DNA of 48,648 nucleotides, from NCBI GenBank assembly GCA_018821435.1, contig JAHJME010000028.1, forward strand, positions 1 to 48,648, in the 5' to 3' direction. Made by a program: the position numbers and the translations under genes. A model generated the notes under the pieces. That model was given only the letters and a program-made list of their open reading frames with translations. It did no database searches and was not told the origin of the DNA. This stretch comes from Alphaproteobacteria bacterium (GTDB lineage: Bacteria; Pseudomonadota; Alphaproteobacteria; Caulobacterales; Caulobacteraceae). Below are positions 7,019 through 15,734 of this stretch, in pieces (positions within the stretch are counted from its first letter, which is position 1; every line of letters begins with the position of its first letter).

Positions 7019-8737
7019 GTGGCAGGGGTTCGAAGCGTGACAGTGGGGGGCGAGACCAGGCGCAGCTGGGCGCGCTGGCCGGCTATGCTGGCCGCGATCA
7101 GCCTGGCCGCGTGCAGCGGCGTGCGCTCGACCGGCTCCAGCGACGGCACGCCCACCCCGGCCGAGGCCGCGCGCTTCCTCTCCCAGACCAGCTACGGCGC
7201 GACCGACGGCGCGATCAGCCAGGTTCGCTCGAACGGCTATTCGCAGTGGATCGACCAGCAGATGTCGATGGCGCCGCCGCAAAGCCACCAGGCGGACCTG
7301 GACGCGCGGCTGGCCGCGCTGCGCGCCACCAACGCCACGGCTTCGCTGAGCGCCAACGACTTCTACTATTCCTATTGGGAGCAGGCGGTCACCGGTCCGG
7401 ACCAGCTTCGCCAGCGGATGAAGCTGGCGCTGTCCGAGATCTTCGTGGTCTCGCTGACCGACGCCAACGTCGATATCCGCGGGGCGGGCTCGTACTACGA
7501 CATGCTGGGCGCCAACGCGTTCGGCAACTTCCGCACCCTGCTGGAGCAGGTGTCGCTGCACCCGATGATGGGCATCTACCTGACCTGGCTGGGCAACCAG
7601 AAGGAAGACCCCGCGACCGGCCGGAACCCCGACGAGAACTACGCCCGCGAAGTCATGCAGCTGATGACCGTCGGGCTGTACCAGCTGAACATCGACGGTA
7701 CGGTGCGCCGGGATGGCGCGGGCCAGCCGATCCCGACCTACACCGCCGCCGACATCAGCGGCCTAGCCAAGGTGTTCACCGGCTACAGCTACTATTCGCC
7801 GACCCCGTCCAACACGACGTTCCGGGGCGGCAGCAAGGCGGCGGACGCCACGGTCCGCGCGATGATCCCCTACGCGGCGTTCCATTCGACCAGCGCCAAG
7901 AGCTTCCTGGGAAACAGCATCCCGGCGTCGGCCACGGCCAATCCCTCAGGCGATCTGAAGATCGCGCTGGACGCCCTGTTCAACCATCCGAACACCGGGC
8001 CGTTCATCTCCAAGCAGCTGATCCAGCGGCTGGTGACCAGCAACCCCAGCCCGGCCTACGTCGAGCGGGTGGCGACGGTGTTCAACAACAACGGCGCCGG
8101 CGTGCGCGGCGACATGGCCGCCGTGGTCCGCGCGATCCTGCTGGACAGCGAGGCGCGCAGCGCCGGGTCGGCCGCCGGCCTCAACTACGGCAAGGTGCGC
8201 GAGCCCGTGGTTCGGATGGCCCACTGGGCCCGGGCGTTCAACGCCGCCTCGACCTCCGGCGACTGGCAGATCACCTCGACCAGCGCCAACACATCGCTCG
8301 GCCAATCGGCGCTGACCTCGCCCTCGGTGTTCAACTTCTTCCGGCCGGGCTACTCGCCGTCGAACAGCCGGGTCGGGGCCGCGGGCTTGGTGGCCCCGGA
8401 GTTCCAGATCGTCGATGAGGTGACCGTCGCGGGCTACCTCAACACCATGCAGACGACCATCGACGCCGGGGTCGGCAATACCGTGTCGGGCGCGCGCGAC
8501 GTGCGCACGACCTATGCGGCCGAGACGGCGCTGGCCAACGATCCCGGCGCCCTGGTCGACCGCGTGAACCTGCTGCTGATGAACGGCGCCATGTCGTCGC
8601 GCCTGCGCACGCGGATCGTCGAGGCGGTCGGCGGCGTCACCGTGCCGGCGGTCAATCCGCAGGCGGCCCTTCTCAACCGCGCGAAGCTGGCGATCTATAT
8701 GACCATGGCCTCGTCCGAATACCTGGTGCAGCGATGA
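7019..8737 (+). CDS. DUF1800 family exported lipoprotein
   Basis: The protein (572 residues from the GTG at 7019; GTG 7037 is also possible) matches DUF1800, with conserved stretches such as AARFLSQTSYGAT, NPDENYAREVMQLMTVGLY, FTGYSYYS and SPSVFNFFRPGYSP. The N-terminus has an arginine-rich start, a hydrophobic segment and a lipobox-like LAAC, so it is probably exported and perhaps lipid-anchored. DUF1800 genes are almost always paired with DUF1501 genes. Here they overlap by ATGA (8734-8737). The biochemical role of the pair is not established. Confidence 0.85.
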   Translation: MAGVRSVTVGGETRRSWARWPAMLAAISLAACSGVRSTGSSDGTPTPAEAARFLSQTSYGATDGAISQVRSNGYSQWIDQQMSMAPPQSHQADLDARLAALRATNATASLSANDFYYSYWEQAVTGPDQLRQRMKLALSEIFVVSLTDANVDIRGAGSYYDMLGANAFGNFRTLLEQVSLHPMMGIYLTWLGNQKEDPATGRNPDENYAREVMQLMTVGLYQLNIDGTVRRDGAGQPIPTYTAADISGLAKVFTGYSYYSPTPSNTTFRGGSKAADATVRAMIPYAAFHSTSAKSFLGNSIPASATANPSGDLKIALDALFNHPNTGPFISKQLIQRLVTSNPSPAYVERVATVFNNNGAGVRGDMAAVVRAILLDSEARSAGSAAGLNYGKVREPVVRMAHWARAFNAASTSGDWQITSTSANTSLGQSALTSPSVFNFFRPGYSPSNSRVGAAGLVAPEFQIVDEVTVAGYLNTMQTTIDAGVGNTVSGARDVRTTYAAETALANDPGALVDRVNLLLMNGAMSSRLRTRIVEAVGGVTVPAVNPQAALLNRAKLAIYMTMASSEYLVQR

Positions 8738-10281
8738 GCCGGACGATGGACCGCCGCCACATGCTGCGCCTGGGCGGGGCGTTCTCCATGTTGGGCACGG
8801 CCGCGCCGTTCGCCCTGCAATTGGCGGCGGCCGGGTCGGCGGCGAGCCAGTCGGCGCCGGACTACAAGGCCCTGGTGTGCCTGTTCCTGTTCGGTGGGAA
8901 CGACTCCCACAACATGGTGCTGGCCACCGACCAGGATTCCTGGGGTCGTTATTTCTCCGCCCGCAACACCGGCGCCGATCCCATCGCCCTGATGCCGGTC
9001 GGCACGGCGGCCACGCCCGTCGGCCAGACCAGCGCCGTCACCGGCCGGGTGGCGACCGCCAACTCGCCCGAGGCCTGGGGCGGCGTCCTGCCGATCACCC
9101 CGCGCACGGCGCAGGCGATCCCCGCCGGCACCAACGCCAGCACGCGCACGTTCGGCCTGCACCCGTTCATGGCCCCGATGCAGACGCTGTTCAGCCAGGG
9201 CCGCCTGGCGGTGATGGCCAATGTCGGCACCCTGATCCAGCCGACCACAAAGGCCCAGTACCAGGCCCGCTCGGTCCCGCTGCCGGCCAGCCTGTTCTCG
9301 CACAACGACCAGCAGTCGACTTGGCAGGCGATGTCCACCGAGGGCGCACGCACCGGCTGGGGCGGCCGCTTCGCCGACCTGATGACCGGGATGAACGGCC
9401 AGAACACCCTGTTCACGGCGGTCTCGGCGGCCGGCAACGCGGTGTTCCTGTCGGGCCAGTCGGTGGTGCAGTACCAGCTGTCGACCGGCGCCCAGCCGGC
9501 GGTGGTGATCAACGGCCAGTCGGGGACCAGCCTGTTCGGCTCGACGCTGGCGCCGTCGCGGGTGCGCGACCTGGTCACCGACACCGATCTCACCAGCAAT
9601 TTCGCCGCCGACTATTCGACGGTGGTGTCGCGCTCGATCGGGGCGGCCACCTCGATCAACAGCGCCTTCACCCAGGCCACGGTCACCAGCGTCGCCACCG
9701 CGCCGGCCTACACCAACGCCCAGACAGGCCGCGTCGAGACCAACAGCCTGGCGCTGCAGCTGCAGACCGTGGCGCGGATGATCGCCGCCAGCGCCAGCCT
9801 GGGCGTGCGCCGGCAGGTGTTCTTCGTCAGCCTGGGTGGCTGGGACACCCACGACTTCCAGAACACCACCCAGCCCAACCTGCTGGCGAAGGTGGCGCAT
9901 GCGATGTCGTACTTCGACGGGGCGCTGGCCAACATCGGCGGGCTGGACCGCCGGAACCAGGTGACCACCTTCACCGCCTCGGACTTCGCGCGGACGTTCA
10001 CCACCAACGGCGACGGCACCGACCACGCCTGGGGCGCCCACCACTTCGTCATGGGCGGCGCGGTGCGCGGCGGCGACGTCTATGGCCAGTACCCGACGCT
10101 GGGCGCCGACGTCGCGGGCTTCAACAACCCGGACAACATCAACAACGTGACCATCCCGACGACGTCGGTGGATCAGTACGGGGCCACGCTGGGCCGATGG
10201 TTCGGGGTGTCGGACAGCGACATCGACGTGATCTTCCCGCGCCTGGGCAACTTCAACCGGCGCTACCTGGACTTCGTCTAG
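8734..10281 (+). CDS. DUF1501 family Tat-exported protein
   Basis: The 515-residue protein begins with a twin-arginine signal (MDRRHMLRLGGAFSM), so it is exported folded, which fits a metal-containing protein. DUF1501 belongs to the alkaline phosphatase/sulfatase-like superfamily. Visible signatures are LFLFGGNDSHNMV near residue 50, FVSLGGWDTHD near 370 and DHAWGAHHFVMGG near 430, where the Asp and His residues are likely metal ligands. Its start overlaps the DUF1800 stop by four bases, indicating coupled translation. The substrate is unknown. It is probably periplasmic and works with the DUF1800 partner. Confidence 0.88.
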   Translation: MSRTMDRRHMLRLGGAFSMLGTAAPFALQLAAAGSAASQSAPDYKALVCLFLFGGNDSHNMVLATDQDSWGRYFSARNTGADPIALMPVGTAATPVGQTSAVTGRVATANSPEAWGGVLPITPRTAQAIPAGTNASTRTFGLHPFMAPMQTLFSQGRLAVMANVGTLIQPTTKAQYQARSVPLPASLFSHNDQQSTWQAMSTEGARTGWGGRFADLMTGMNGQNTLFTAVSAAGNAVFLSGQSVVQYQLSTGAQPAVVINGQSGTSLFGSTLAPSRVRDLVTDTDLTSNFAADYSTVVSRSIGAATSINSAFTQATVTSVATAPAYTNAQTGRVETNSLALQLQTVARMIAASASLGVRRQVFFVSLGGWDTHDFQNTTQPNLLAKVAHAMSYFDGALANIGGLDRRNQVTTFTASDFARTFTTNGDGTDHAWGAHHFVMGGAVRGGDVYGQYPTLGADVAGFNNPDNINNVTIPTTSVDQYGATLGRWFGVSDSDIDVIFPRLGNFNRRYLDFV

Positions 10282-10305
10282 CGGCGCGTCAGCGCTGAAA
10301 GATTC

Positions 10306-10391
10306 GTCCACGAACCACACGAACCACACAAACAGATCGAGCTCGCACCGCGGCGCCGACTCTGCGCGGCGAGTTCGTGTGGTTCGTGGAC
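10306..10391. repeat. Perfect 19-bp inverted repeat spaced by 48 bases
   Basis: Arms 10306-10324 and 10373-10391 are exact reverse complements (left arm GTCCACGAACCACACGAAC). The left arm contains GAACCACAC twice in tandem (10312-10320 and 10321-10329). It sits 25 bases after the DUF1501 stop, in the 202-base gap before the lipocalin gene. It could be a terminator, a solo copy of a dispersed repeat or the footprint of a small element. No poly-T follows. Confidence 0.85.
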
Positions 10392-10483
10392 CATTTGATT
10401 GCGCCTGCAGCGCGAGGTGAGGCGGCGCGCGGTGGAACCTCCGGGCCGGCTTCCGGTTCCGGTGGGGCGATGGAGCCCCACAC

Positions 10484-11041
10484 ATGAAATCGAGAACCCT
10501 GGTCCTGGCGGCCGGCGCCGTCCTGCTGCTGGCGGGCTGCGCATCGATGGCGGGGTCGAAGGACGTTCGCGCGCCGGAGCCGGCCAAGCGGATCGACGCC
10601 GCCGCCCACTTCACGGGCCGGTGGTACGAGATCGGCCGGACGCCGATGAAGCTCACCGATGGCTGCGTCGCGGGCTACACCGACTATCTGCGGGACGGCG
10701 ACAAGCTGATCCAGCGCGACGGCTGCCGGAGCGGCACGCCGGCCGGCAAGGAGAAGGTGGTCGCCGGGCCGCTGAAGATCCTGAACCCCGGCCAGAACAA
10801 CAAGGTGCAGGTGAACTATCGGCTGTTCGGCTTCGTGCCGGTGGGCCGGACCTACTGGTTCCTGGATCACGGCGACGGGTGGTTCATCATGTCGACGCCC
10901 GACCTGAAGCTGGTGAACCTCTATACGCGCGATCCCCGGCCATCTCCCGGCGTGGTCGCCGACCTGACGGCGCGCACCAAGGCGTTCGGCTACACGGGTG
11001 AACTGGAATTCCCCGAGGTGTTCCCGCCGGGGCAGCGTTAG
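10484..11041 (+). CDS. Lipocalin family lipoprotein (Blc-like)
   Basis: The 185-residue protein carries a lipoprotein signal with lipobox LLAGC (Cys19), then the lipocalin first motif GRWYEIGRTP and a C-terminal barrel with WFIMSTPDLKLVNLYTRDP. Bacterial lipocalins such as Blc are outer-membrane lipoproteins that bind fatty acids or lysophospholipids, often under envelope stress. The residues after the Cys (ASM) do not show the +2 Asp inner-membrane retention signal, so outer-membrane sorting is likely. Its stop overlaps the stop of the convergent YjbR-family gene (TTAG, 11038-11041). Confidence 0.85.
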   Translation: MKSRTLVLAAGAVLLLAGCASMAGSKDVRAPEPAKRIDAAAHFTGRWYEIGRTPMKLTDGCVAGYTDYLRDGDKLIQRDGCRSGTPAGKEKVVAGPLKILNPGQNNKVQVNYRLFGFVPVGRTYWFLDHGDGWFIMSTPDLKLVNLYTRDPRPSPGVVADLTARTKAFGYTGELEFPEVFPPGQR

Positions 11042-11382
11042 GCCCGCCCACCCTCCCAGGCTTTCACGGCCGATTTCTTGGCGATCTTGCGGAAGCGGCG
11101 TTCCAGGAAGTTGCGGAGCGAGCCCGGATGGAGCGCGCCGATCCGGGCCAGGACGCAGGGGTAGTCCTTGTAGTGGGCGGTGAAGTGGAAGGTGGCCGGC
11201 TCGGCCTCCATCAGCATCTCGCGCTCGTCGAAGCTGACGTCCATCAGCACCAGGCTGTCGTCCTCGCCGCGCAGGCGGGTGAAGAACTTGCCGTTCAGCT
11301 TGAACGACGGCCGGCCATAGCTGACGCCTTCCTCGGCGCCGGGGAAGGACATGACGATGGCCTTCATCTCGTCTGCGGTCAT
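11038..11382 (-). CDS. MmcQ/YjbR family protein, copy 1
   Basis: The 114-residue protein shows the YjbR/MmcQ fold features: SFPGAEEGVSYGRPSFKLNGKFFTRL at the N-terminus, then beta strands (DSLVLMDVSF) and a C-terminal RNFLERRFRKIAKKSAVKAW helix. The family has a double-wing DNA-binding-like (CyaY-like) fold, but its function is unproven. The protein has no export signal. A second, divergent member is encoded at 23.5 kb. The gene is convergent with the lipocalin gene and starts close upstream of the OmpA-like pair but on the same strand. Confidence 0.85.
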   Translation of the reverse strand: MTADEMKAIVMSFPGAEEGVSYGRPSFKLNGKFFTRLRGEDDSLVLMDVSFDEREMLMEAEPATFHFTAHYKDYPCVLARIGALHPGSLRNFLERRFRKIAKKSAVKAWEGGRA

Positions 11383-11402
11383 GCGGGCTCCGGGTGCGAC
11401 CC

Positions 11403-11837
11403 CTACCAGCCGCGGCCCCGCAAGTTGAGCCGCGCCGAGCCCGGAAGGGCCGGCGCGCCGTCGCCCGGTTCGGCCAGGCGATCATCACCCAAACCGCGGT
11501 CGCGGAGGTAGGCGGTCACAGTCTGGCGCCGTCGCTCCACCAAGTCTCGCTCGATGTCGGGCCGCTTGTAGTGGGGCTCGGTGGTGACGGTCAGGACCAC
11601 GCGGGCGCCGGGGTGGCACCACAGCCAGGCGCCCAGGTCGACCAGCCGCGCATGTCCGGTCTCGGTCAGGTCGGTCCCGGCGTAGGCGAAGGGGATTTCC
11701 AGGTCGAGCGCGGGCGCGGACTGGGCCGCGCAGCCGTCGGCGACGGGCGCCAGGCGGACCGGCGGAGCAGGCGGCTCCGCCGGCTGGGATACGCCCAGCA
11801 GGCCGGCGATCACCGCCGGCAGCTTGAACCTCAGCAC
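11403..11837 (-). CDS. Short exported protein with a degenerate OmpA-like domain
   Basis: The 144-residue product starts at a GTG four bases after the Pal-like stop, so it is translated from the same message. An N-terminal hydrophobic segment (LPAVIAGLLGV) suggests a signal peptide. The middle (LDLEIPFAYAGTDLTETGHARLVDLGAWLWCHPGARVVLTV) follows the beta-alpha-beta pattern of an OmpA C-terminal domain. The following VERRRQTVTAYLRDRGLGDDRL matches its helix, but the usual peptidoglycan-binding Asp and Arg motif is eroded. It may bind the cell wall weakly or partner the Pal-like protein. I do not recognise a named family. Confidence 0.6.
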   Translation of the reverse strand: MLRFKLPAVIAGLLGVSQPAEPPAPPVRLAPVADGCAAQSAPALDLEIPFAYAGTDLTETGHARLVDLGAWLWCHPGARVVLTVTTEPHYKRPDIERDLVERRRQTVTAYLRDRGLGDDRLAEPGDGAPALPGSARLNLRGRGW

Positions 11838-11841
11838 GCCG

Positions 11842-12378
11842 TCAGCGGCCGGGCTTCACCAGGGTCTGGGCGTTGCGATTCAGCGCCCAGGCGTCCTCGT
11901 TGGACGCGGGATCCACCGGCTGTTCCTTGCCGTATGAGATGGTCTCCAGGCGGCTGGCCGGTACGCCTTGCGAGACCAGGAACGCGCGGGCGGCGGCGGC
12001 GCGGCGGGCGCCCAGGGCCAGGTTGTATTCGCGGGTGCCGCGTTCGTCGGCCGAGCCGGCGATCAGGGCGGCCACATCGCCGTTGCGACCCAGCCAGGCG
12101 GCTTGGCGGACCAGCATGTCGCGGGCGTCGGGCTCCAGGTCATGGCTGTCGAGGGCGAAGAACACCCGGTCGCCGGCGTTGGCGGCGAGGTCGGCCTGGC
12201 CGGTCAGGGGCGGGCCCTGGTCGTGGCCGCCCGACGGCGGGGCGGGGGTTTCGGGGATGATCGTCGAGGGGGTCTCGGCCAGCGATTGGCCGACGGCGGG
12301 CTTGGGCTTGCTGGCGCAGGCGCCCAGGGCGAGGGCGGCGGTAGCGCAGAGGGCGAGGGCGAGGCGGGTTCTGGTCAT
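11842..12378 (-). CDS. Pal-like OmpA-domain lipoprotein
   Basis: The 178-residue protein has a lipoprotein signal with lipobox ALGAC. After a Pro-rich linker comes an OmpA/Pal peptidoglycan-binding domain from about residue 70. The domain contains FFALDSHDLEPDARDMLVRQ, the binding motif AGSADERGTREYNLALGARRA and ASRLETISYGKEQP. Pal links the outer membrane to peptidoglycan and to the Tol system. This gene is not in a tol cluster, so it is probably an additional Pal-type protein. ATG 12378 is preferred to an upstream TTG. It heads a two-gene unit with the OmpA-like gene at 11403. Confidence 0.85.
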   Translation of the reverse strand: MTRTRLALALCATAALALGACASKPKPAVGQSLAETPSTIIPETPAPPSGGHDQGPPLTGQADLAANAGDRVFFALDSHDLEPDARDMLVRQAAWLGRNGDVAALIAGSADERGTREYNLALGARRAAAARAFLVSQGVPASRLETISYGKEQPVDPASNEDAWALNRNAQTLVKPGR

Positions 12379-12443
12379 GGCCAAGGTTCGCCGCCGCCCG
12401 CCGAAGGGGGAAGCATAACAAGCTTATAAGAACCGGCCGCCGC

Positions 12444-13040
12444 TTAGCCCTTCGGCTTGAAGGTCGGGTCGATCTGGGTGGGCGACCCAAGGCGCAGGCC
12501 CTGGGCGGAGGCGTCGATCAGGATGTCCAGGCGCCTGGCGCGGGTCGCCTCGCCCTTGGCCGAGGTCACCCGATGGACGGCCACCTTGCGGTAGCCGGGC
12601 GGGAAGGCCTGGAAGCGTGTCCAGGCCGGGCCGTTGGCCTGGAAGCGGGCCGTCTCGGCGGGCGTGAGATCGTCGGCCTCGCGCTCGTAGGAATAGACGT
12701 TGGTGCGGTCCTTGCCGATGTCGTAGGCCGCCTGGCCCGCCGGCGTGATCCGCTCCTCGGCCTTCAGTTCGGCGAAGCGCTTGACGTTGACCTGGCTCCA
12801 GATGCCGCCGGGCTTCCGGGGGGTGAAACGGATGCGGTAGGCCGCGTCGTCGATGCGATGCCGCACCCCGTCGATCCAGCCGAAGCTCAGCGCCTCGTCC
12901 ACGCTCTGCGGCCAAGTGATCGAGGGCTTGCCGCTGTTGGTCTTCCACAACCCCACCGACAGCTCGGTGGCCGTGGCGTGGTTCGCCGCCAGCCAGGCGC
13001 GCCATTCGGCCGGCGTGGCGAAGAAGGTCGGGCCGCTCAT
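12444..13040 (-). CDS. YdeI/OmpD-associated family protein
   Basis: The 198-residue protein matches the YdeI/OmpD-associated family. It has the N-terminal FFATPAEWRAWLAANHATATEL, the signature WPQSVDEALSFGWIDGVRHR and FTPRKPGGIWSQVN, and a C-terminal PPGYRKVAVHRVTSAKGEAT segment. It is cytosolic by sequence. The family has been linked to bacteriocin or antimicrobial-peptide protection in a few bacteria, but its molecular function is unclear. ATG 13040 is chosen because family homology starts there. The gene diverges from the methyltransferase gene at 13112, leaving a 71-base shared promoter region. Confidence 0.85.
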   Translation of the reverse strand: MSGPTFFATPAEWRAWLAANHATATELSVGLWKTNSGKPSITWPQSVDEALSFGWIDGVRHRIDDAAYRIRFTPRKPGGIWSQVNVKRFAELKAEERITPAGQAAYDIGKDRTNVYSYEREADDLTPAETARFQANGPAWTRFQAFPPGYRKVAVHRVTSAKGEATRARRLDILIDASAQGLRLGSPTQIDPTFKPKG

Positions 13041-13111
13041 GGGGCGGCTCGCCCGGTGGACGCCGGCGATGCGGGACGCCATGGTCCGCGGCGAGTACGA
13101 GGGCAGGTCAT

Positions 13112-13855
13112 TTGCGTTTGAGATCGATCGTCCGGCGGGCCTTTGACGCGATGCGCCGCTGGGCATTGTCGATGAGCGCGCCGATCCTGGACAGGGCCTA
13201 TCTGGCCAAGGACGTGCCGGCCCCGGTGCGCGCCGGGCACAACACCATGGTGCAGGACCTGCTGGAGCGGGCCGACAAGCCGGGCTTCCGGATCCTGGAG
13301 ATCGGCAGCCGGCAGGTCAGCAGCGGCTACGTGCTGCCCGACCTGCTGAAGCACGCGACCTATGTCGGCTTCGATTACTACGAGGGGCCGAACGTCGACG
13401 TGGTCGGTGACGCGCACCGGCTGTCGGCGCTGGTCGAGGGGCCGTTCGACGCGGTGTATTCGACGGCGGTGTTCGAGCACCTGGCCATGCCCTGGGTGGT
13501 GGTCGAGGAGATCGCCAAGGTGCTGAAGGTAGGCGGGCACGCGTTCATCGAGACGCACTTCTCGTTCTCGTCGCACGAGCGGCCGTGGAATTTCTTCCAG
13601 TTCAGCGACATGGGGCTGCGGGCGCTGTTCTCGCCGGCGCTGGGCTTCGAATGCCTCGAGGCCAGCATGGACAACCCGATCGTCGGCCGCTTCTCGGCGT
13701 TCGCCGCGCCCTACCTGCGCTTCCAGCCGGTGACGGGGCTCTACTGCCACAGCCTGTTCATCGGCCGGAAGACGCGCGACGTCCCGGACTTCCGCTGGTG
13801 CGACGCCGATATCGACCAGGTGGTCGGCGCCACGCAGTATCCACCGCCTCAGTAG
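13112..13855 (+). CDS. Class I SAM-dependent methyltransferase
   Basis: The 247-residue product (TTG start at 13112; ATG 13151 gives 234 residues) has the Rossmann SAM-binding order. Motif I is FRILEIGSR, then YVGFDYYEGPNVDVVGDAH with the acidic ribose contact. FDAVYSTAVFEHLAMPWVVVEEIAKVLKVGGHAFIETHFSF follows, which is the motif IV-VI region of small-molecule methyltransferases. The C-terminal third is more divergent. The substrate is unknown; the organisation suits lipid, sugar or secondary-metabolite targets. Its stop overlaps that of the convergent gamma-glutamyltransferase gene by 7 bases (13849-13855). Confidence 0.8.
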   Translation: MRLRSIVRRAFDAMRRWALSMSAPILDRAYLAKDVPAPVRAGHNTMVQDLLERADKPGFRILEIGSRQVSSGYVLPDLLKHATYVGFDYYEGPNVDVVGDAHRLSALVEGPFDAVYSTAVFEHLAMPWVVVEEIAKVLKVGGHAFIETHFSFSSHERPWNFFQFSDMGLRALFSPALGFECLEASMDNPIVGRFSAFAAPYLRFQPVTGLYCHSLFIGRKTRDVPDFRWCDADIDQVVGATQYPPPQ

Positions 13856-15612
13856 GCCAGGGCCACGCCGTCCTTGCGCATCTCGGTGGCGGCGGCATAG
13901 CGGCCGGGGTGGTGCTGGATGGCCTGGTAGCCGCCGTAGCCACCGGGGGCGGGCTTCATCACCCAGCCCAGCTTGGCCAGGGCGGCCTTGGTCGCGTCCG
14001 GCACGCCGGTCTCCAGGTTCAGCACGCCCGGTTGGCCGAGATCCTCGCCGGTCGGCTCCATGCCGCCGTCGTGGTGCCAGCGGGGACTGTCGCCGGCCTC
14101 TTGGAGGCCGAGGCCGAAATCCACGATGTTTGAAATGATCTGGCTCTGGCCCTGGGGCTGCATGTCGCCGCCCATGACGCCGAAGCTCAGCATCGCTTCG
14201 CCCTTCTGGGTGGCGAAGCCGGGGATGATGGTCTGGAAGGGCCGCTTGCCCGGCGCATAGACGTTGGGGTGGCCGTCGGTGAGCGCGAACAGTTCGCCCC
14301 GGTCCTGGAACATGAAGCCCAGGCCGTCGGGCATCAGGCCCGAGCCCATGCCGCGATAGTTGGACTGGATGATCGAGACCATCATCCCGTCCTTGTCGGC
14401 GGTGGTGAAATAGGTGGTGTCGCCGTGGCTGGGCGCCTTGCCCGGATAGACCATGGGGGCGATGGCGTCGGCGCGGATCAGCCGCGCCCGTTCCTTCGCG
14501 TAGTCCTTGCTGAGCAGCCACTCGACCGGCTGTTTGTAGAAGGCGGGGTCGGCGTAGAAGCGGGCGCGGTCCTCGAACGCCAGGCGCTTGGCCTCGACCC
14601 CGTGGTGGATGGCGGCGGCGGACTGGAAGCCCATGGCCTTGACGTCGAACTCGTCGAGGATGTTCAGCATTTGGAGTGTGACCAGGCCCTGGCTGTTGGG
14701 CGGCAGGGCCCAGACGTCGACGCCGCGATAGTTGATGCTGCTGGGCTCGACCCATTCGGTCTTGTGCGCGGCCAGGTCGGCCTTGGTCATCCAGCCGCCG
14801 ATGCGCTTGAAGTAGCGGTCGATGGTGTCGGCGATCTCACCCTCGTAGAACGCGCGGCCGCCGCCCTGGGCGATCAGGCGATAGGTGCGGCCCAGGCCCG
14901 TATTCCGGAAGATCTCGCCCTCGCGCGGGGTCTTGCCGTCGCGGGTCCAGACCTTTTTGAAGTTGTCGATCTCCTCGATCACCTTGCTGCGCGAGAAGTT
15001 GCGGTTCGACGCCTCGACGTAGAAGGCGGTGTTCTGGACCATTGGCGCGCCGTCCTCGCAGTGGGCGATGGCGGGGGCGAACAGGTCCTTCCAGGGCAGC
15101 TTGCCGTAGCGCTGGTGCAAGCTCCACCACGCGTCGACGGCGCCGGGGACGCTGACCGAGATCGCGCCGTAGGAGGGGATCATGCCCTTGTCGGTCTTGC
15201 GCTGGCGCACCGTCTCGAGGCTGAGGCCCTTGGGGCTGCGGCCCGAGCCGTTCAGGCCCACGACCTTCCTGGTCTTCGGGTCCCACAGCATAACGAAGCA
15301 GTCGCCGCCGATGCCGCAGGCGATGGGCTCGCCGTAGCCCAGGACCGCATTGGCGGCGATGGCGGCGTCCACCGCCGAGCCGCCGGCCTTCAGCATGTCG
15401 ATGGCGGCCTGGGTGGCCAGCGGGTGGGCGGTGGCGGCCGCGCCGTGGATGCCCCAGGCGGCGCTGCGGCCGGCGAAGGTGGCGCCGTCGATCCGGTCGC
15501 CGATGCGGACGTCGGGCCGGTCGCGGTTGGCGTTCTCGGCGCGGCTGGTGGCGAAGGCGGGTCCGGCCAGGGCGGCGGCGGGCAGGGCGGCGAGGAAGCT
15601 GCGGCGGCGCAT
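13849..15612 (-). CDS. ggt: Gamma-glutamyltransferase family protein, Tat-exported
   Basis: The 587-residue precursor starts with a twin-arginine-like signal (MRRRSFLAALPAAALAGPAFA). It carries the GGT signatures: LKAGGSAVDAAIAANAVLG, the autoprocessing site with Thr399 in HGDTTYFTTAD, YRGMGSGLMPDGLGFMFQDR, and MGGDMQPQGQSQI with the conserved glycine loop. GGT enzymes are Ntn hydrolases that cleave themselves into two subunits and hydrolyse or transfer gamma-glutamyl groups, for example from glutathione. This one probably acts in the periplasm. Glutathione synthesis starts with GshA (36.9 kb) in this window, but the two are not linked in an operon. Confidence 0.87.
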   Translation of the reverse strand: MRRRSFLAALPAAALAGPAFATSRAENANRDRPDVRIGDRIDGATFAGRSAAWGIHGAAATAHPLATQAAIDMLKAGGSAVDAAIAANAVLGYGEPIACGIGGDCFVMLWDPKTRKVVGLNGSGRSPKGLSLETVRQRKTDKGMIPSYGAISVSVPGAVDAWWSLHQRYGKLPWKDLFAPAIAHCEDGAPMVQNTAFYVEASNRNFSRSKVIEEIDNFKKVWTRDGKTPREGEIFRNTGLGRTYRLIAQGGGRAFYEGEIADTIDRYFKRIGGWMTKADLAAHKTEWVEPSSINYRGVDVWALPPNSQGLVTLQMLNILDEFDVKAMGFQSAAAIHHGVEAKRLAFEDRARFYADPAFYKQPVEWLLSKDYAKERARLIRADAIAPMVYPGKAPSHGDTTYFTTADKDGMMVSIIQSNYRGMGSGLMPDGLGFMFQDRGELFALTDGHPNVYAPGKRPFQTIIPGFATQKGEAMLSFGVMGGDMQPQGQSQIISNIVDFGLGLQEAGDSPRWHHDGGMEPTGEDLGQPGVLNLETGVPDATKAALAKLGWVMKPAPGGYGGYQAIQHHPGRYAAATEMRKDGVALAY

Positions 15613-15734
15613 GGGAACTCCACGATGATGCGGGCGCGAAAGATGTAGCAGATGCCGCGCCTGGGGCGATGGGCCTCACAAATCCGTAAGATCGGCGCCA
15701 GACACAGGTCGGCCGGATGTGGCACAGCTAGACC

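Noticed and set aside
7005..7030. GGTTCGAA word resembling a tRNA T-loop
   Set aside because: No acceptor stem, anticodon arm or CCA context can be built around it.
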